From contig NZ_CP121671.1 in the NCBI RefSeq assembly GCF_029714185.1, forward strand, positions 1,054,001-1,118,000: a stretch of 64,000 bases of DNA, in the 5' to 3' direction. The stretch comes from Halobacillus naozhouensis (lineage in GTDB: Bacteria; Bacillota; Bacilli; Bacillales; Halobacillaceae). The position numbers and the translations under genes were made by a program. This document shows positions 24,600-32,921 of the stretch, piece after piece. The notes under the pieces were generated by a model that saw only the letters and a program-made list of their open reading frames with translations, was not told the DNA's origin and made no database searches. Numbering within the stretch: position 1 is the stretch's first letter; each line of letters begins with the position of its first letter.

Positions 24600-25491
24600 T
24601 CACCACCTTCATAAATAAATCCTCAAGCGTTATTCGTCCAACCTCGAAATGCTCCAAATCCCATCCTTCTTCTAAAGATTGTTTTAAAAGCTGTTCGCGC
24701 GCAGATTTTATGTCGCTCACATATAAATCGAGTCGCTGCTTATCTCTTTCCACACGATTAATAAAATCCAGCTGATCGACCTTACTCTTCAAAACCTCTG
24801 GAGGAAGTTCTGACTGGATTGAAATTTTGTCCACATGATGTCTTTTTCTTAGCTGATCTAACGGACCAGATTCAACGATCGATCCTTTATGCATTAATAA
24901 AATTTCGTCACTTGCTTCTTCTGCATCACTGAGAATATGAGTAGAAAAAAGCAGTGTTGTTTCCCGCTTTAATTCTTCCATTAAGTTAAGTACATCGCGC
25001 CGGCCAATGGGATCGAGGGCTGACACAGGTTCATCCAGCATCAGCAGCTTCGGCCGGTGGATCATCGCTTGAGCGATCCCCAGGCGCTGTTTCATTCCGC
25101 CAGAGTAGGTAGCGATCTTACGTTTGGCAGCGTCTTTTAACCCAACTCTTTCTATTAAAAGTTCCGCCTTTTTTCTTGCTTCTTTTTTACTTAAATAAGC
25201 AAGCTGTCCTACATAGATAAGGAACTCTTTGCCTGTCATCCAAAGGTGAAAGTGAGGGTGTTGAGGAAGGTAACCGATCTCTCTTCTAATATCCTTATGG
25301 TTGGAAGTGCCAAGGTTAATTGAACCGCTTGTTGGGCGAATTAATCCCGACATCATTCTTAATGTGGTTGTCTTGCCGGCGCCGTTTGGACCTAATAAGG
25401 CAATACAGTTTCCAAGAGATAGTTGAAAACTGAGGGATTTCACAGCAGTGTTTTTGCCGTACAATTTAGTAAGCTGGTCGACTTTAATCAT
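24571..25491 (-). CDS. ABC transporter ATP-binding protein, YxlF-like
   Basis: 306 residues. Walker A GPNGAGKTT, Q-loop YLPQHPHFHLW, ABC signature YSGGMKQRLGIAQAM, Walker B LLMLDEPVSALDP and H-loop STHILS are complete. A C-terminal extension of about 90 residues resembles the tail of YxlF/BcrA-type ATPases. Second gene of the three-gene operon, starting right after the PLDc_N gene. Confidence 0.92.
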   Translation of the reverse strand: MIKVDQLTKLYGKNTAVKSLSFQLSLGNCIALLGPNGAGKTTTLRMMSGLIRPTSGSINLGTSNHKDIRREIGYLPQHPHFHLWMTGKEFLIYVGQLAYLSKKEARKKAELLIERVGLKDAAKRKIATYSGGMKQRLGIAQAMIHRPKLLMLDEPVSALDPIGRRDVLNLMEELKRETTLLFSTHILSDAEEASDEILLMHKGSIVESGPLDQLRKRHHVDKISIQSELPPEVLKSKVDQLDFINRVERDKQRLDLYVSDIKSAREQLLKQSLEEGWDLEHFEVGRITLEDLFMKVVNGHAVDDRF

Positions 25492-25493
25492 TA

Positions 25494-25715
25494 TTAATAA
25501 TCTCGCTTTCCAAAAATGAAATAGATAATTGGACCAATAATATTAATAAAAATAATAATAATGGCCCACATCCACTTCGGTCCGTTTGCTGCTTCAACTT
25601 TTGCTAAACTGATGAGGGCTACGATCATAAGTAAGAGCTGAATGATGAATAATGGAGCTAATATTGCAAAGTTCTCCTGAATAACTCGTGTGACGTCCTG
25701 CATTAGCAAAATCAT
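25494..25715 (-). CDS. Small PLDc_N-domain membrane protein, YxlE-like
   Basis: 73 residues with two membrane helices and the PLD nuclease N-terminal (PF13396-like) end pattern PKWMWAIIIIFINIIGPIIY then FGKRDY. Strong GAGGAGG site before ATG 25715. First gene of the YxlEFG-like operon; the domain is often attached to ABC modules of the sigY type, where it acts as a negative regulator. Confidence 0.85.
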   Translation of the reverse strand: MILLMQDVTRVIQENFAILAPLFIIQLLLMIVALISLAKVEAANGPKWMWAIIIIFINIIGPIIYFIFGKRDY

Positions 25716-25794
25716 AAGTTTACCTCCTCATTCGTTCTGATGGTTTCTGTACGTTTAAGCAATCATGTTGGTTTCCTTTTTTAAACGAAAACGT

Positions 25795-25823
25795 TTGACT
25801 TTATTATCAGAATTTTATACACT
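25795..25823 (+). promoter_or_regulatory. Promoter of the trp operon
   Basis: TTGACT (25795-25800), 17-bp spacer, TACACT (25818-25823). The expected start near 25830 lies just before the (G/U)AG repeats. A palindrome AAACGAAAACGTTT overlaps the -35. Confidence 0.65.
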
Positions 25824-25837
25824 GTTACGAAAGTATT

Positions 25838-26014
25838 TAGAGTTGAGAATGAGATTAGATGAGTTGAGGAAATAGGATGAGTTGAGCAGAGAGAGCTAGG
25901 GATCCTTGGACATGAGGAGCCGTTTGGATTGCCTGAGCCAAATTTTGATTTTTCATCCCCTATTTATACCCCTCAACGTCTCATTTTCCATAAAAATTTT
26001 TATGGAGAGGTGAG
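25838..26014 (+). promoter_or_regulatory. TRAP-controlled leader of trpE
   Basis: Between 25838 and 25899 there are about eleven UAG/GAG triplets spaced mostly by 2-3 nt (for example 25845, 25851, 25856, 25861, 25866, 25873, 25879, 25884, 25889), the binding pattern of the tryptophan-sensing TRAP protein. The segment CCCCTCAACGTCTC (25969-25982) can pair with the repeats (GAGTTGAGG, 25861-25869). It also lies next to a palindrome CCATAAAAATTTTTATGG (25988-26005) that reaches into the trpE binding site (26004-26014). A model like B. subtilis is likely: TRAP binding frees the anti-SD strand and blocks trpE translation. A Rho-independent attenuator is only weakly visible (TTTGG/CCAAA at 25923-25942 before T-rich sequence). 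Confidence 0.8.
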
Positions 26015-26021
26015 TCCGCAT

Positions 26022-27539
26022 ATGAGTAATACTACCCTGGAATCGTTCCTTGCAAGCGTCAAGGAATTTAAAACGATTCCCATCACTAAAACGTTTTACA
26101 CCGATACGTTAACACCCATTCACATGTTTCACGCATTGAAAGATGAAGCCGTTTATATGCTTGAAAGCCAGGACCCGGAATCTCCATGGTCTAATTTCTC
26201 ATTCATTGGGTTAGATCCAATGATAGAAATTAAACAGAACGAAGGTTATTTTGTTATCCGTGATGTTCGTACAGGTCGAGAGGAGAAAAGGTCTTCCTTT
26301 AAAGAAGCCTACGAAAGTACAGTCGATCAGCTTGACGTGCAGCCTGCTGAGGTTTCTTTACCATTTAAAGGTGGGGCAGTCGGCTATATGGCCTATGATG
26401 CGATCTCTGATTATGAGCCTGTGCCACAAGCGATCCAGGATGATATAGACTTATCCAATTACCATCTATTATTCTGCCAGACACTCATTGCTTACAATCA
26501 CCGAACAAAGGAAGCAACCATTCTGACTTATACCAGACTCGGTGAAGACACGGAAGTAGATCAGGCATTCTATTCGGCACAAGAACGATTACAAACGATA
26601 GAGAGAGCCTTAAAAGGTCAGAACTTCTTGCCCGATTTAATGCTTGGTGATGAAAAAGAAAATCTCACACCGTCTATAAAATTTGCCAGTAATTATCAAA
26701 AGCCTGTGTTTAAACAGGATGTAGAAACCATCAAAGAGTACATTCGAGCAGGAGATATCTTTCAAGCCGTTTTGTCGCAGCGTTTTGAGGCAATAACCAA
26801 TAGAAACGGCTTTGAACTGTATCGGGTTTTAAGAAAAGTGAATCCTTCACCATATATGTTTTATTTACATTTTGACGAGGTAGAAGTGATTGGAAGTTCA
26901 CCGGAGCGGCTGCTGCAGGTGCAGGAACAGCTGTTAGAAATTCATCCGATCGCCGGCACAAGAAAAAGAGGCGCAACACAAGAGGAAGATGATGCCCTGG
27001 CTGAAGAGCTGCTGGCCGATGAGAAGGAACAGGCAGAACATCGGATGCTAGTCGATTTAGCCCGTAATGATATTGGGAGAGTCTCTGAGTACGGAACAGT
27101 CAACGTTTATGATTATATGACCATCGGACGTTTTTCCAAAGTTATGCACATTATCAGTAAAGTAACAGGCCAATTGAAAAAGGAGATTTCTCCAATTGAT
27201 GCCCTGATTTCAGCTTTCCCGGCAGGCACGCTATCTGGAGCACCAAAGGTCCGGGCGATGCAAATTTTACGAGAACTGGAACCAACTCCAAGACATCTTT
27301 ATGGAGGAGGCATTGTTTATTTAGGGTTTGATGGCAACATCGACTCTTGTATTACGATCCGGACGATGACTAAGATGAATGAAAAAGTATACGTACAGGC
27401 AGGAGCTGGCATCGTGGCTGATTCTGACCCTGAGACAGAGTACCAAGAAACGTTAAACAAAGCGAGTGCCTTAAAGAGGACGATTGAGCTAGCAGAGCAG
27501 TTATTTGAGCAGAGTAGAGAGGGAGCTGAGACAAAATGA
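26022..27539 (+). CDS. trpE: Anthranilate synthase component I
   Basis: Converts chorismate with ammonia to anthranilate. ATG 26022 chosen: GGAGAGGTGAG lies 7 nt upstream, while the longer frame from 25929 runs through the regulatory leader. 505 residues, typical. Motifs: chorismate-binding LIEIHPIAGTRKRGAT, EEQAEHRMLVDLARNDIGRV type block (here EKEQAEHRMLVDLARNDIGR), and AFPAGTLSGAPKVRAM. The feedback-site region (ESQDPESPWSNFSFIG) is present at residues about 45-60. Stop overlaps trpD by 4 bases (ATGA). Confidence 0.96.
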   Translation: MSNTTLESFLASVKEFKTIPITKTFYTDTLTPIHMFHALKDEAVYMLESQDPESPWSNFSFIGLDPMIEIKQNEGYFVIRDVRTGREEKRSSFKEAYESTVDQLDVQPAEVSLPFKGGAVGYMAYDAISDYEPVPQAIQDDIDLSNYHLLFCQTLIAYNHRTKEATILTYTRLGEDTEVDQAFYSAQERLQTIERALKGQNFLPDLMLGDEKENLTPSIKFASNYQKPVFKQDVETIKEYIRAGDIFQAVLSQRFEAITNRNGFELYRVLRKVNPSPYMFYLHFDEVEVIGSSPERLLQVQEQLLEIHPIAGTRKRGATQEEDDALAEELLADEKEQAEHRMLVDLARNDIGRVSEYGTVNVYDYMTIGRFSKVMHIISKVTGQLKKEISPIDALISAFPAGTLSGAPKVRAMQILRELEPTPRHLYGGGIVYLGFDGNIDSCITIRTMTKMNEKVYVQAGAGIVADSDPETEYQETLNKASALKRTIELAEQLFEQSREGAETK

Positions 27540-28558
27540 AACAGCAATTAAGCAGCTTAGTGGAAGGCAACGTATTAACAGAGGAAGAAGCTTATCAGAC
27601 TATGACTCAGATCATGAACGGTGAGGTATCCACAGGACAGCTCATGAGTATGCTTTCCATCATGCGTCACAGAGGTGAAGCTGTGGAAGAAATGACGGGG
27701 TTCGTCCGAGCGATGCGCGCTAAGATGACAAAGCTTGAAATGGCACCGGATGATCTCGTTGACACGTGCGGTACCGGAGGCGACAGCAGTTCCACCTTTA
27801 ATATTTCTACAGCCGTTTCGATTATATTGGCGGCACTTGATGTGAAAGTTGCCAAGCACGGCAACCGTAAAGTATCCTCCAAGAGCGGAAGTGCTGATGT
27901 TTTAGAAGCACTGAGGGTCCCGATCGCTTCAACACCAGAACAAGGTGTTAAGGCGATTACGGAAAAAGGGATGACCTTTTTGTTTGCCCCTAATTATCAC
28001 CAGGCGATGAAACATGCGGTTCCAGCTCGTCAGGAACTCGGTTTTCGAACGGTGTTTAATTTACTTGGTCCGATGGCAAACCCTGCTAATGCCCGGCGCC
28101 AGTTGATCGGAATTTATGATACGTCTTACGCTGAAAAAATGGCAGAAACGCTGAGACAGCTAGGGAGTAAAAATGTACTATTCGTTACCGGCCGGGACGG
28201 ATTGGACGAAATTACGATGACTGGGGTAACGGATGTTGTAGAGTTGAAAGACGGCAAGATTGAAAGATTTACCCTCTCCCCTGAAGACCTTGGACTCACA
28301 AGAGGAAAACTTGCAGAGATTCAAATTACGGATAGTCAGCAGAGTGCTGAGTTAATTCAACAAGTCCTATCGGGAGAAGCCAATGACAGTGCGATGACAA
28401 TCGTGACGATGAATGCAGCAGCGGGGCTTTACGTGGCTGGAAAAGCTGCCAGCTTAACGGATGGCGTAAAACGTGTCAAGGACGCGATCAACAGCGGAAG
28501 CGTACAAACATATTTCACATCGATCCAGGAAGAAAAGGAGAATTGCCAGTATGCTTGA
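27536..28558 (+). CDS. trpD: Anthranilate phosphoribosyltransferase
   Basis: Transfers phosphoribose from PRPP to anthranilate. 340 residues. PRPP-binding DTCGTGGDSSSTFNIST is at 77-93, KHGNRKVSSKSGSADVLE follows, and the FAPNYHQAMKHAVPARQELGFRT block is intact. Overlaps trpE and trpC. Confidence 0.97.
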   Translation: MKQQLSSLVEGNVLTEEEAYQTMTQIMNGEVSTGQLMSMLSIMRHRGEAVEEMTGFVRAMRAKMTKLEMAPDDLVDTCGTGGDSSSTFNISTAVSIILAALDVKVAKHGNRKVSSKSGSADVLEALRVPIASTPEQGVKAITEKGMTFLFAPNYHQAMKHAVPARQELGFRTVFNLLGPMANPANARRQLIGIYDTSYAEKMAETLRQLGSKNVLFVTGRDGLDEITMTGVTDVVELKDGKIERFTLSPEDLGLTRGKLAEIQITDSQQSAELIQQVLSGEANDSAMTIVTMNAAAGLYVAGKAASLTDGVKRVKDAINSGSVQTYFTSIQEEKENCQYA

Positions 28559-29312
28559 AACCATTTTAGCTATAAAAAAACAAGAGATAGAACGATTGTA
28601 TTTGCCTGAGGAAGCAAATGTAGCGAAACACTCTTTCTATCAATCTTTGAAACAATCACCTTATGCAGCCGGCTTGATAGCTGAAGTGAAGAAGGCATCA
28701 CCATCAAAAGGGATTATTCGTGAGGATTTTAATCATGTGATGGTTGGAAAACAGTACTCTGATGCTGGAGTACAGGCAATTTCAGTGTTAACAGATCAAC
28801 ACTTTTTTCAGGGACATCGTGATTTTTTAACAGATATTAAAAAGTTTGTAGATGTGCCGGTAATGAGGAAGGATTTCATTATCGATCCTGTTCAAGTGGC
28901 AGAAAGTCAGTTGATTGGTGCGGACGCGATTTTGCTAATTGGAGAAGCTCTTGAAGCAAGCAAACTGCATGAGCTTTATTTACAGGCGTATGAAGCGGGC
29001 CTTGAAGTGCTGGTTGAGGTACACAGTGAGGAGACGCTAGAAGGGATATTAAAGGAATTCACCCCGAAGATTATCGGGATTAATAACCGTAATCTGCACA
29101 CGTTTGAGACGACACTTGAGCAGACGAAACAGATAGCGAAACTGGTGCCGAGCGACTGTTTACTCGTTTCTGAAAGTGGGATATTTACTCATGAAGACAT
29201 TGAGCAGGTTGCCGGTTATGGGGCAGAAGCCGTGTTAGTCGGAGAATCGTTGATGCGCCAAGCTAATATAAAACAGGCAGTTGAACAATTAATGAAAGGG
29301 GTGAACGTGTGA
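28551..29312 (+). CDS. trpC: Indole-3-glycerol phosphate synthase
   Basis: Ring-closing TIM-barrel enzyme of tryptophan synthesis. ATG 28551 (MLETILAIKK) has AAAAGGAG 8 nt upstream and overlaps the trpD stop. 253 residues. Catalytic lysine block AEVKKASPSKGIIREDF and PVMRKDFIIDPVQV, plus IIGINNRNLHTF and LVSESGIF, are complete. Confidence 0.97.
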   Translation: MLETILAIKKQEIERLYLPEEANVAKHSFYQSLKQSPYAAGLIAEVKKASPSKGIIREDFNHVMVGKQYSDAGVQAISVLTDQHFFQGHRDFLTDIKKFVDVPVMRKDFIIDPVQVAESQLIGADAILLIGEALEASKLHELYLQAYEAGLEVLVEVHSEETLEGILKEFTPKIIGINNRNLHTFETTLEQTKQIAKLVPSDCLLVSESGIFTHEDIEQVAGYGAEAVLVGESLMRQANIKQAVEQLMKGVNV

Positions 29313-29974
29313 TGCTTGAACCGTTAGTGAAATTTTGCGGCAATCGGTCCTTACGTGATGTGCAGAAGACGGCTTCTTCATCAGCGACTCACCTCGGGTT
29401 TATATTTGTAAATAGTACGAAGCGTTATGTGCGTCCAGAACAGGTTGGTAAGTGGATAAGAAGAGTGCGTCCTCAGCAAAAAATCGTCGGTGTTTTTGTA
29501 GAACCTTCTATGGAACAGTTAGACGAAGTGTTGGCTTTTGCGCCATTGGATGTTATTCAGCTTCATGGCAAAGAAACAGTATCAGATATTTTGAAAATTA
29601 AAGAATCGTTTGATCTGCCGGTATGGAAGGTAATCCATCATCAGGAAAACGGCTTAGAGCAAATGGACCTCTTTAAAGGTGTAGTTGATGGCTATGTGAT
29701 CGATTCGAAGGTCGCCGGATCTCATGGCGGCACGGGAGTTCGATTTAACTGGAATGCAATTGGAAACTATCTTGAGGCAGCGAATGCCCAAAACGTATCT
29801 TGTCTTATAGCAGGCGGAATTAACCCAGATAATATTGAGCAGTTAATGGATGATCATCCAGATGGAATCGACGTATCAAGTGGAATTGAAACAGATGAGC
29901 AAAAGGATCTTAATAAAATTCAAGCCGTTATGAAAGGAGTGGAACGTCATGTTGCAAGTGTTTCCGGATGTTAA
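29312..29974 (+). CDS. trpF: Phosphoribosylanthranilate isomerase
   Basis: Amadori rearrangement of phosphoribosylanthranilate. ATG 29312 forms a TGATG overlap with trpC. 220 residues. Begins LVKFCGNRSLRDV; the usual catalytic K(I/F)CG cysteine is C10. The catalytic aspartate region YVIDSKVAGSHGGTGVRFNW is present. Confidence 0.95.
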   Translation: MLEPLVKFCGNRSLRDVQKTASSSATHLGFIFVNSTKRYVRPEQVGKWIRRVRPQQKIVGVFVEPSMEQLDEVLAFAPLDVIQLHGKETVSDILKIKESFDLPVWKVIHHQENGLEQMDLFKGVVDGYVIDSKVAGSHGGTGVRFNWNAIGNYLEAANAQNVSCLIAGGINPDNIEQLMDDHPDGIDVSSGIETDEQKDLNKIQAVMKGVERHVASVSGC

Positions 29975-31142
29975 AGGTCGATTTGGAGATTTTGGAGGTA
30001 AATATGTTCCTGAAACGTTAATGGGGCCGCTGCAGGAACTGGAAGAGGAATTAAATAAAGCAATGGATGACCCAGATTTCCTTCAGGAGTACCATGATGT
30101 ATTGAAAGAATATGCCGGGCGCCCTACTTCATTAAGTTTTGCCGATAAAATGACAGAACATTTAGGCGGAGCAAAAATCTATCTGAAAAGAGAAGATTTG
30201 AACCATACCGGGGCTCACAAGATGAATAATGCAATTGGCCAGGCATTGCTTGCCAAACGGATGGGGAAAAAAAGAATTCTCGCTGAAACAGGGGCTGGTC
30301 AGCATGGGGTTGCCGCTGCGACTGTAGCAGCCAAGTTTGGCCTTGAATGTCAGGTGTTCATGGGCGAAGAAGATATTCGCCGCCAGGAGTTAAATGTGTT
30401 CCGTATGAAATTGCTCGGTGCGAAGGTTACTCCGGTTTCCAGCGGTAATGGGACGCTGAAGGATGCCACAAATGAAGCGATTAGATACTGGGTAGCGAAT
30501 TGTGAAGACCATTTCTATCTGATTGGATCTGTGGTTGGCCCACACCCTTACCCGAAAATGGTCCGGGATTTTCAGCGTGTGATTGGTGATGAATCGAAAC
30601 AGCAATTTTTAGAGGTTGAAGCAGAGCTTCCTGACCGGATCTACGCTTGTGTTGGCGGCGGGAGTAACGCAATGGGGATGTTTTATCCATTTCTGGAGGA
30701 TGCTTCTGAGCTGATCGGGGTGGAAGCAGCCGGTAAAGGAATCGAGACTTCTGAACACGCTGCAACGTTAACAAAAGGGAACCCGGGTGTCATACACGGT
30801 TCACTGACGTATTTAATGCAAGATAAAAATGGACAAATAACCGAGCCCTATTCGATCTCAGCTGGATTAGATTACCCAGGCATTGGTCCGGAGCACGCTC
30901 ACCTCTTCCAAACGAAGCGGGTCAGATATGAGTCGATTACCGATAAAGAAGCACTAGATGCGTTGAAGCTTTTGACGGAACAGGAAGGGATTATTCCGGC
31001 GATTGAAAGCGCCCATGCGCTGGCCCAGGCTTTTAAAGAAGCAGTAGAAATGAGCTCCGATCAAACGATCCTGATTAATCTTTCAGGACGCGGAGATAAG
31101 GATATGGCGACATTAATGCAGCATTTTCAGGAGGAGGAGTAA
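29949..31142 (+). CDS. trpB: Tryptophan synthase beta subunit
   Basis: PLP enzyme condensing indole and serine. 397 residues. The PLP lysine lies in KREDLNHTGAHKMNNAIGQ, the GGGSNAMG phosphate loop and ETGAGQHGVAAAT are complete. The ATG lies 26 nt inside trpF, with AAAGGAG upstream in that gene. Confidence 0.97.
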   Translation: MLQVFPDVKGRFGDFGGKYVPETLMGPLQELEEELNKAMDDPDFLQEYHDVLKEYAGRPTSLSFADKMTEHLGGAKIYLKREDLNHTGAHKMNNAIGQALLAKRMGKKRILAETGAGQHGVAAATVAAKFGLECQVFMGEEDIRRQELNVFRMKLLGAKVTPVSSGNGTLKDATNEAIRYWVANCEDHFYLIGSVVGPHPYPKMVRDFQRVIGDESKQQFLEVEAELPDRIYACVGGGSNAMGMFYPFLEDASELIGVEAAGKGIETSEHAATLTKGNPGVIHGSLTYLMQDKNGQITEPYSISAGLDYPGIGPEHAHLFQTKRVRYESITDKEALDALKLLTEQEGIIPAIESAHALAQAFKEAVEMSSDQTILINLSGRGDKDMATLMQHFQEEE

Positions 31143-31143
31143 C

Positions 31144-31944
31144 ATGCTCACGAAAACATCTTTCAAGGGTAAACTGACGAAGACCGAAGATTTGTTTATT
31201 CCTTTTATTGTAGCGGGGGACCCAACTCCAGAACTTACGATTGAATTTGCCCTTCGATTACAGGAAGCAGGGGCAGATGTGCTTGAGCTTGGCATTCCTT
31301 ATTCTGATCCACTTGCAGATGGTCCTACTATTCAACGTGCTGCCAAACGTGCTTTAAAAAATGAGATGTCGTTAACGAAAGCCATTGAACTCGTGCCTGA
31401 GATGCGCCAGGCGGGTCTTGAGATTCCAGTTGTTATTTTCACTTATTATAATCCAGTGCTGCAGCTAGGGTATGACCGATTCTTTGAGCTGCTTGATGAA
31501 AACGGTGCAGAAGGGGTGTTGATCCCTGATTTACCTTTTGAAGAAAGTGAAGAAATACGCAAGCTGGCGTCTGAACGTGACGTAGAATTTATCTCCCTTG
31601 TAGCCCCGAATTCAGACAAACGAATTAAGCAGATTGCTGAGCATGCGAACGGATTTCTCTATTGTGTATCAACACTTGGTGTAACAGGGGAACGAAATGA
31701 AATGTCTGCGGATGTCTTAACTTTTATTAAAAAAGTAAAAGAGCATAGTTCCGTTCCTGTTGCCGTAGGGTTCGGTATATCGACTAATGAACACGTCAAC
31801 CTGGTGCGCGAACATGCTGACGGTGTCATTATTGGGAGTAAGATTATCCGTTTGATTGAAGATGAGATTGAGGCATTTAAGGATGGAGAAGAGGCAGACG
31901 CTCTTGAACGTTTCAACAAGAGTGTCCGTGAGCTTGTTAAATAG
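31144..31944 (+). CDS. trpA: Tryptophan synthase alpha subunit
   Basis: Splits indole-3-glycerol phosphate into indole and glyceraldehyde-3-phosphate. 266 residues; catalytic ELGIPYSDPLADGPTIQRA block with the conserved Glu and Asp, and GFGISTNEHV phosphate site. Starts one base after the trpB stop with GAGGAGGAG. The stop codon is the first triplet of a second TRAP-like site. Confidence 0.97.
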   Translation: MLTKTSFKGKLTKTEDLFIPFIVAGDPTPELTIEFALRLQEAGADVLELGIPYSDPLADGPTIQRAAKRALKNEMSLTKAIELVPEMRQAGLEIPVVIFTYYNPVLQLGYDRFFELLDENGAEGVLIPDLPFEESEEIRKLASERDVEFISLVAPNSDKRIKQIAEHANGFLYCVSTLGVTGERNEMSADVLTFIKKVKEHSSVPVAVGFGISTNEHVNLVREHADGVIIGSKIIRLIEDEIEAFKDGEEADALERFNKSVRELVK

Positions 31945-31978
31945 GAAGAGAGGCTGAGCATAGAGGAGTTGAGCAGAG
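31942..31978 (+). promoter_or_regulatory. Internal TRAP-like site overlapping the trpG ribosome binding site
   Basis: UAG/GAG triplets at 31942, 31948, 31956, 31961, 31966, 31971 and 31976; the last four are spaced by exactly 2 nt. They cover AGGAG (31964-31968), the presumed trpG ribosome binding site. In B. subtilis TRAP blocks trpG translation the same way. Seven clear triplets is fewer than the eleven of a full site, so binding strength is uncertain. Confidence 0.65.
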
Positions 31979-32562
31979 TGATATATATGATCGACCACTA
32001 TGATTCATTTACCTACAACATCGTGCAATACTTAGGCGAGTTAGGTGAAGAAATCGTTGTCCGGCGTAATGATCAGGCGAGCATAGCTGAAATTAAGCAA
32101 ATGCGGCCAGACTTGTTGTTGTTGTCACCAGGTCCTTGTTCCCCAGATGAGACAGGGACCACACTGGAAATCATTAAGTATTTTAAAGAAGAGGTACCGA
32201 TTTTCGGAGTGTGTCTCGGTCATCAGACAATTGCCCAAAGCTTTGGTGGAAAGGTGGTTCGCGCCGATCAACTGATGCACGGGAAGTCTTCACAAGTCCA
32301 TCATGATGCTCAGGGTATTTATGAAGGACTAAGTAATCCGATGGAAGCGATGCGCTACCACTCATTAATAGTGGATCTAGATGGATTGCCAGAATGCTTT
32401 GAAGTGACTGCTGCAACTGTAGAAGGGGAAATCATGGGGATCCGGCATGTAAGTTTGCCGATAGAAGGGGTGCAATTTCATCCAGAATCGATTGGAACTA
32501 GGGACGGAAAACAATTGTTGAGTAATTTAATTAGGCAGCGAGTAAAAGCTATTATTTCTTAA
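31978..32562 (+). CDS. trpG: Anthranilate/aminodeoxychorismate synthase glutamine amidotransferase
   Basis: Supplies ammonia from glutamine to TrpE (and possibly PabB). GTG 31978 gives MIYMIDHYDSFTYNIVQYLG, which matches the family start, with AGGAG 9 nt before. 194 residues, as in B. subtilis. Catalytic cysteine in FGVCLGHQTIAQ and the His-Glu of VQFHPESIGT are intact. In B. subtilis trpG lies in the folate operon; here it closes the trp operon, which may also mean it serves both pathways. Confidence 0.95.
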   Translation: MIYMIDHYDSFTYNIVQYLGELGEEIVVRRNDQASIAEIKQMRPDLLLLSPGPCSPDETGTTLEIIKYFKEEVPIFGVCLGHQTIAQSFGGKVVRADQLMHGKSSQVHHDAQGIYEGLSNPMEAMRYHSLIVDLDGLPECFEVTAATVEGEIMGIRHVSLPIEGVQFHPESIGTRDGKQLLSNLIRQRVKAIIS

Positions 32563-32567
32563 GGAAT

Positions 32568-32603
32568 AAAGCCTGTTGGCAAATAAATGCCAACAGGCTT
32601 TTG
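32568..32603 (+). terminator. Terminator of the trp operon
   Basis: AAAGCCTGTTGGCA (32568-32581) pairs with TGCCAACAGGCTTTT (32588-32602), a 14-bp stem with 6-nt loop and T-run. Confidence 0.9.
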
Positions 32604-32921
32604 TAGGTATTTAGACTTATTTTTTCAATAGTATTTAGCTACTCGAATTTGATTTATTTAAAGTTTCGCAATAATAATGCAATTTCTCTAAGCTATGTCA
32701 CAGAGGTGATAAGTCACTTTGTGAAAAAATAACATACTCATAAATAGCGATAAAACAGCTGTTTTTTAGAAAATAATAGCTATTTTCACAATCTATGAAA
32801 CTGTGTTAGGTTAGATAACGTTGTGTCAACGAGCTCGTATAACACGCTGTGATTGGGAGAAAATAGTCTGGACAATTAAATTTGAAATTATTTTTTAATC
32901 TTAGGAGTTGAGTATGTAGTT
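32604..32921. other. Gene-free region upstream of the symporter
   Basis: No gene. Two dyads stand out: the perfect palindrome AAAACAGCTGTTTT (32752-32765) and GAAAATA/TATTTTC (32769-32775 and 32781-32787). They may be operators of an unidentified regulator for the symporter gene. Confidence 0.4.

Noticed and set aside
25922..25955. Strong intrinsic attenuator in the trpE leader
   Set aside because: Only a five-pair stem (TTTGG/CCAAA) before a T-rich run; too weak to list as a terminator by itself.
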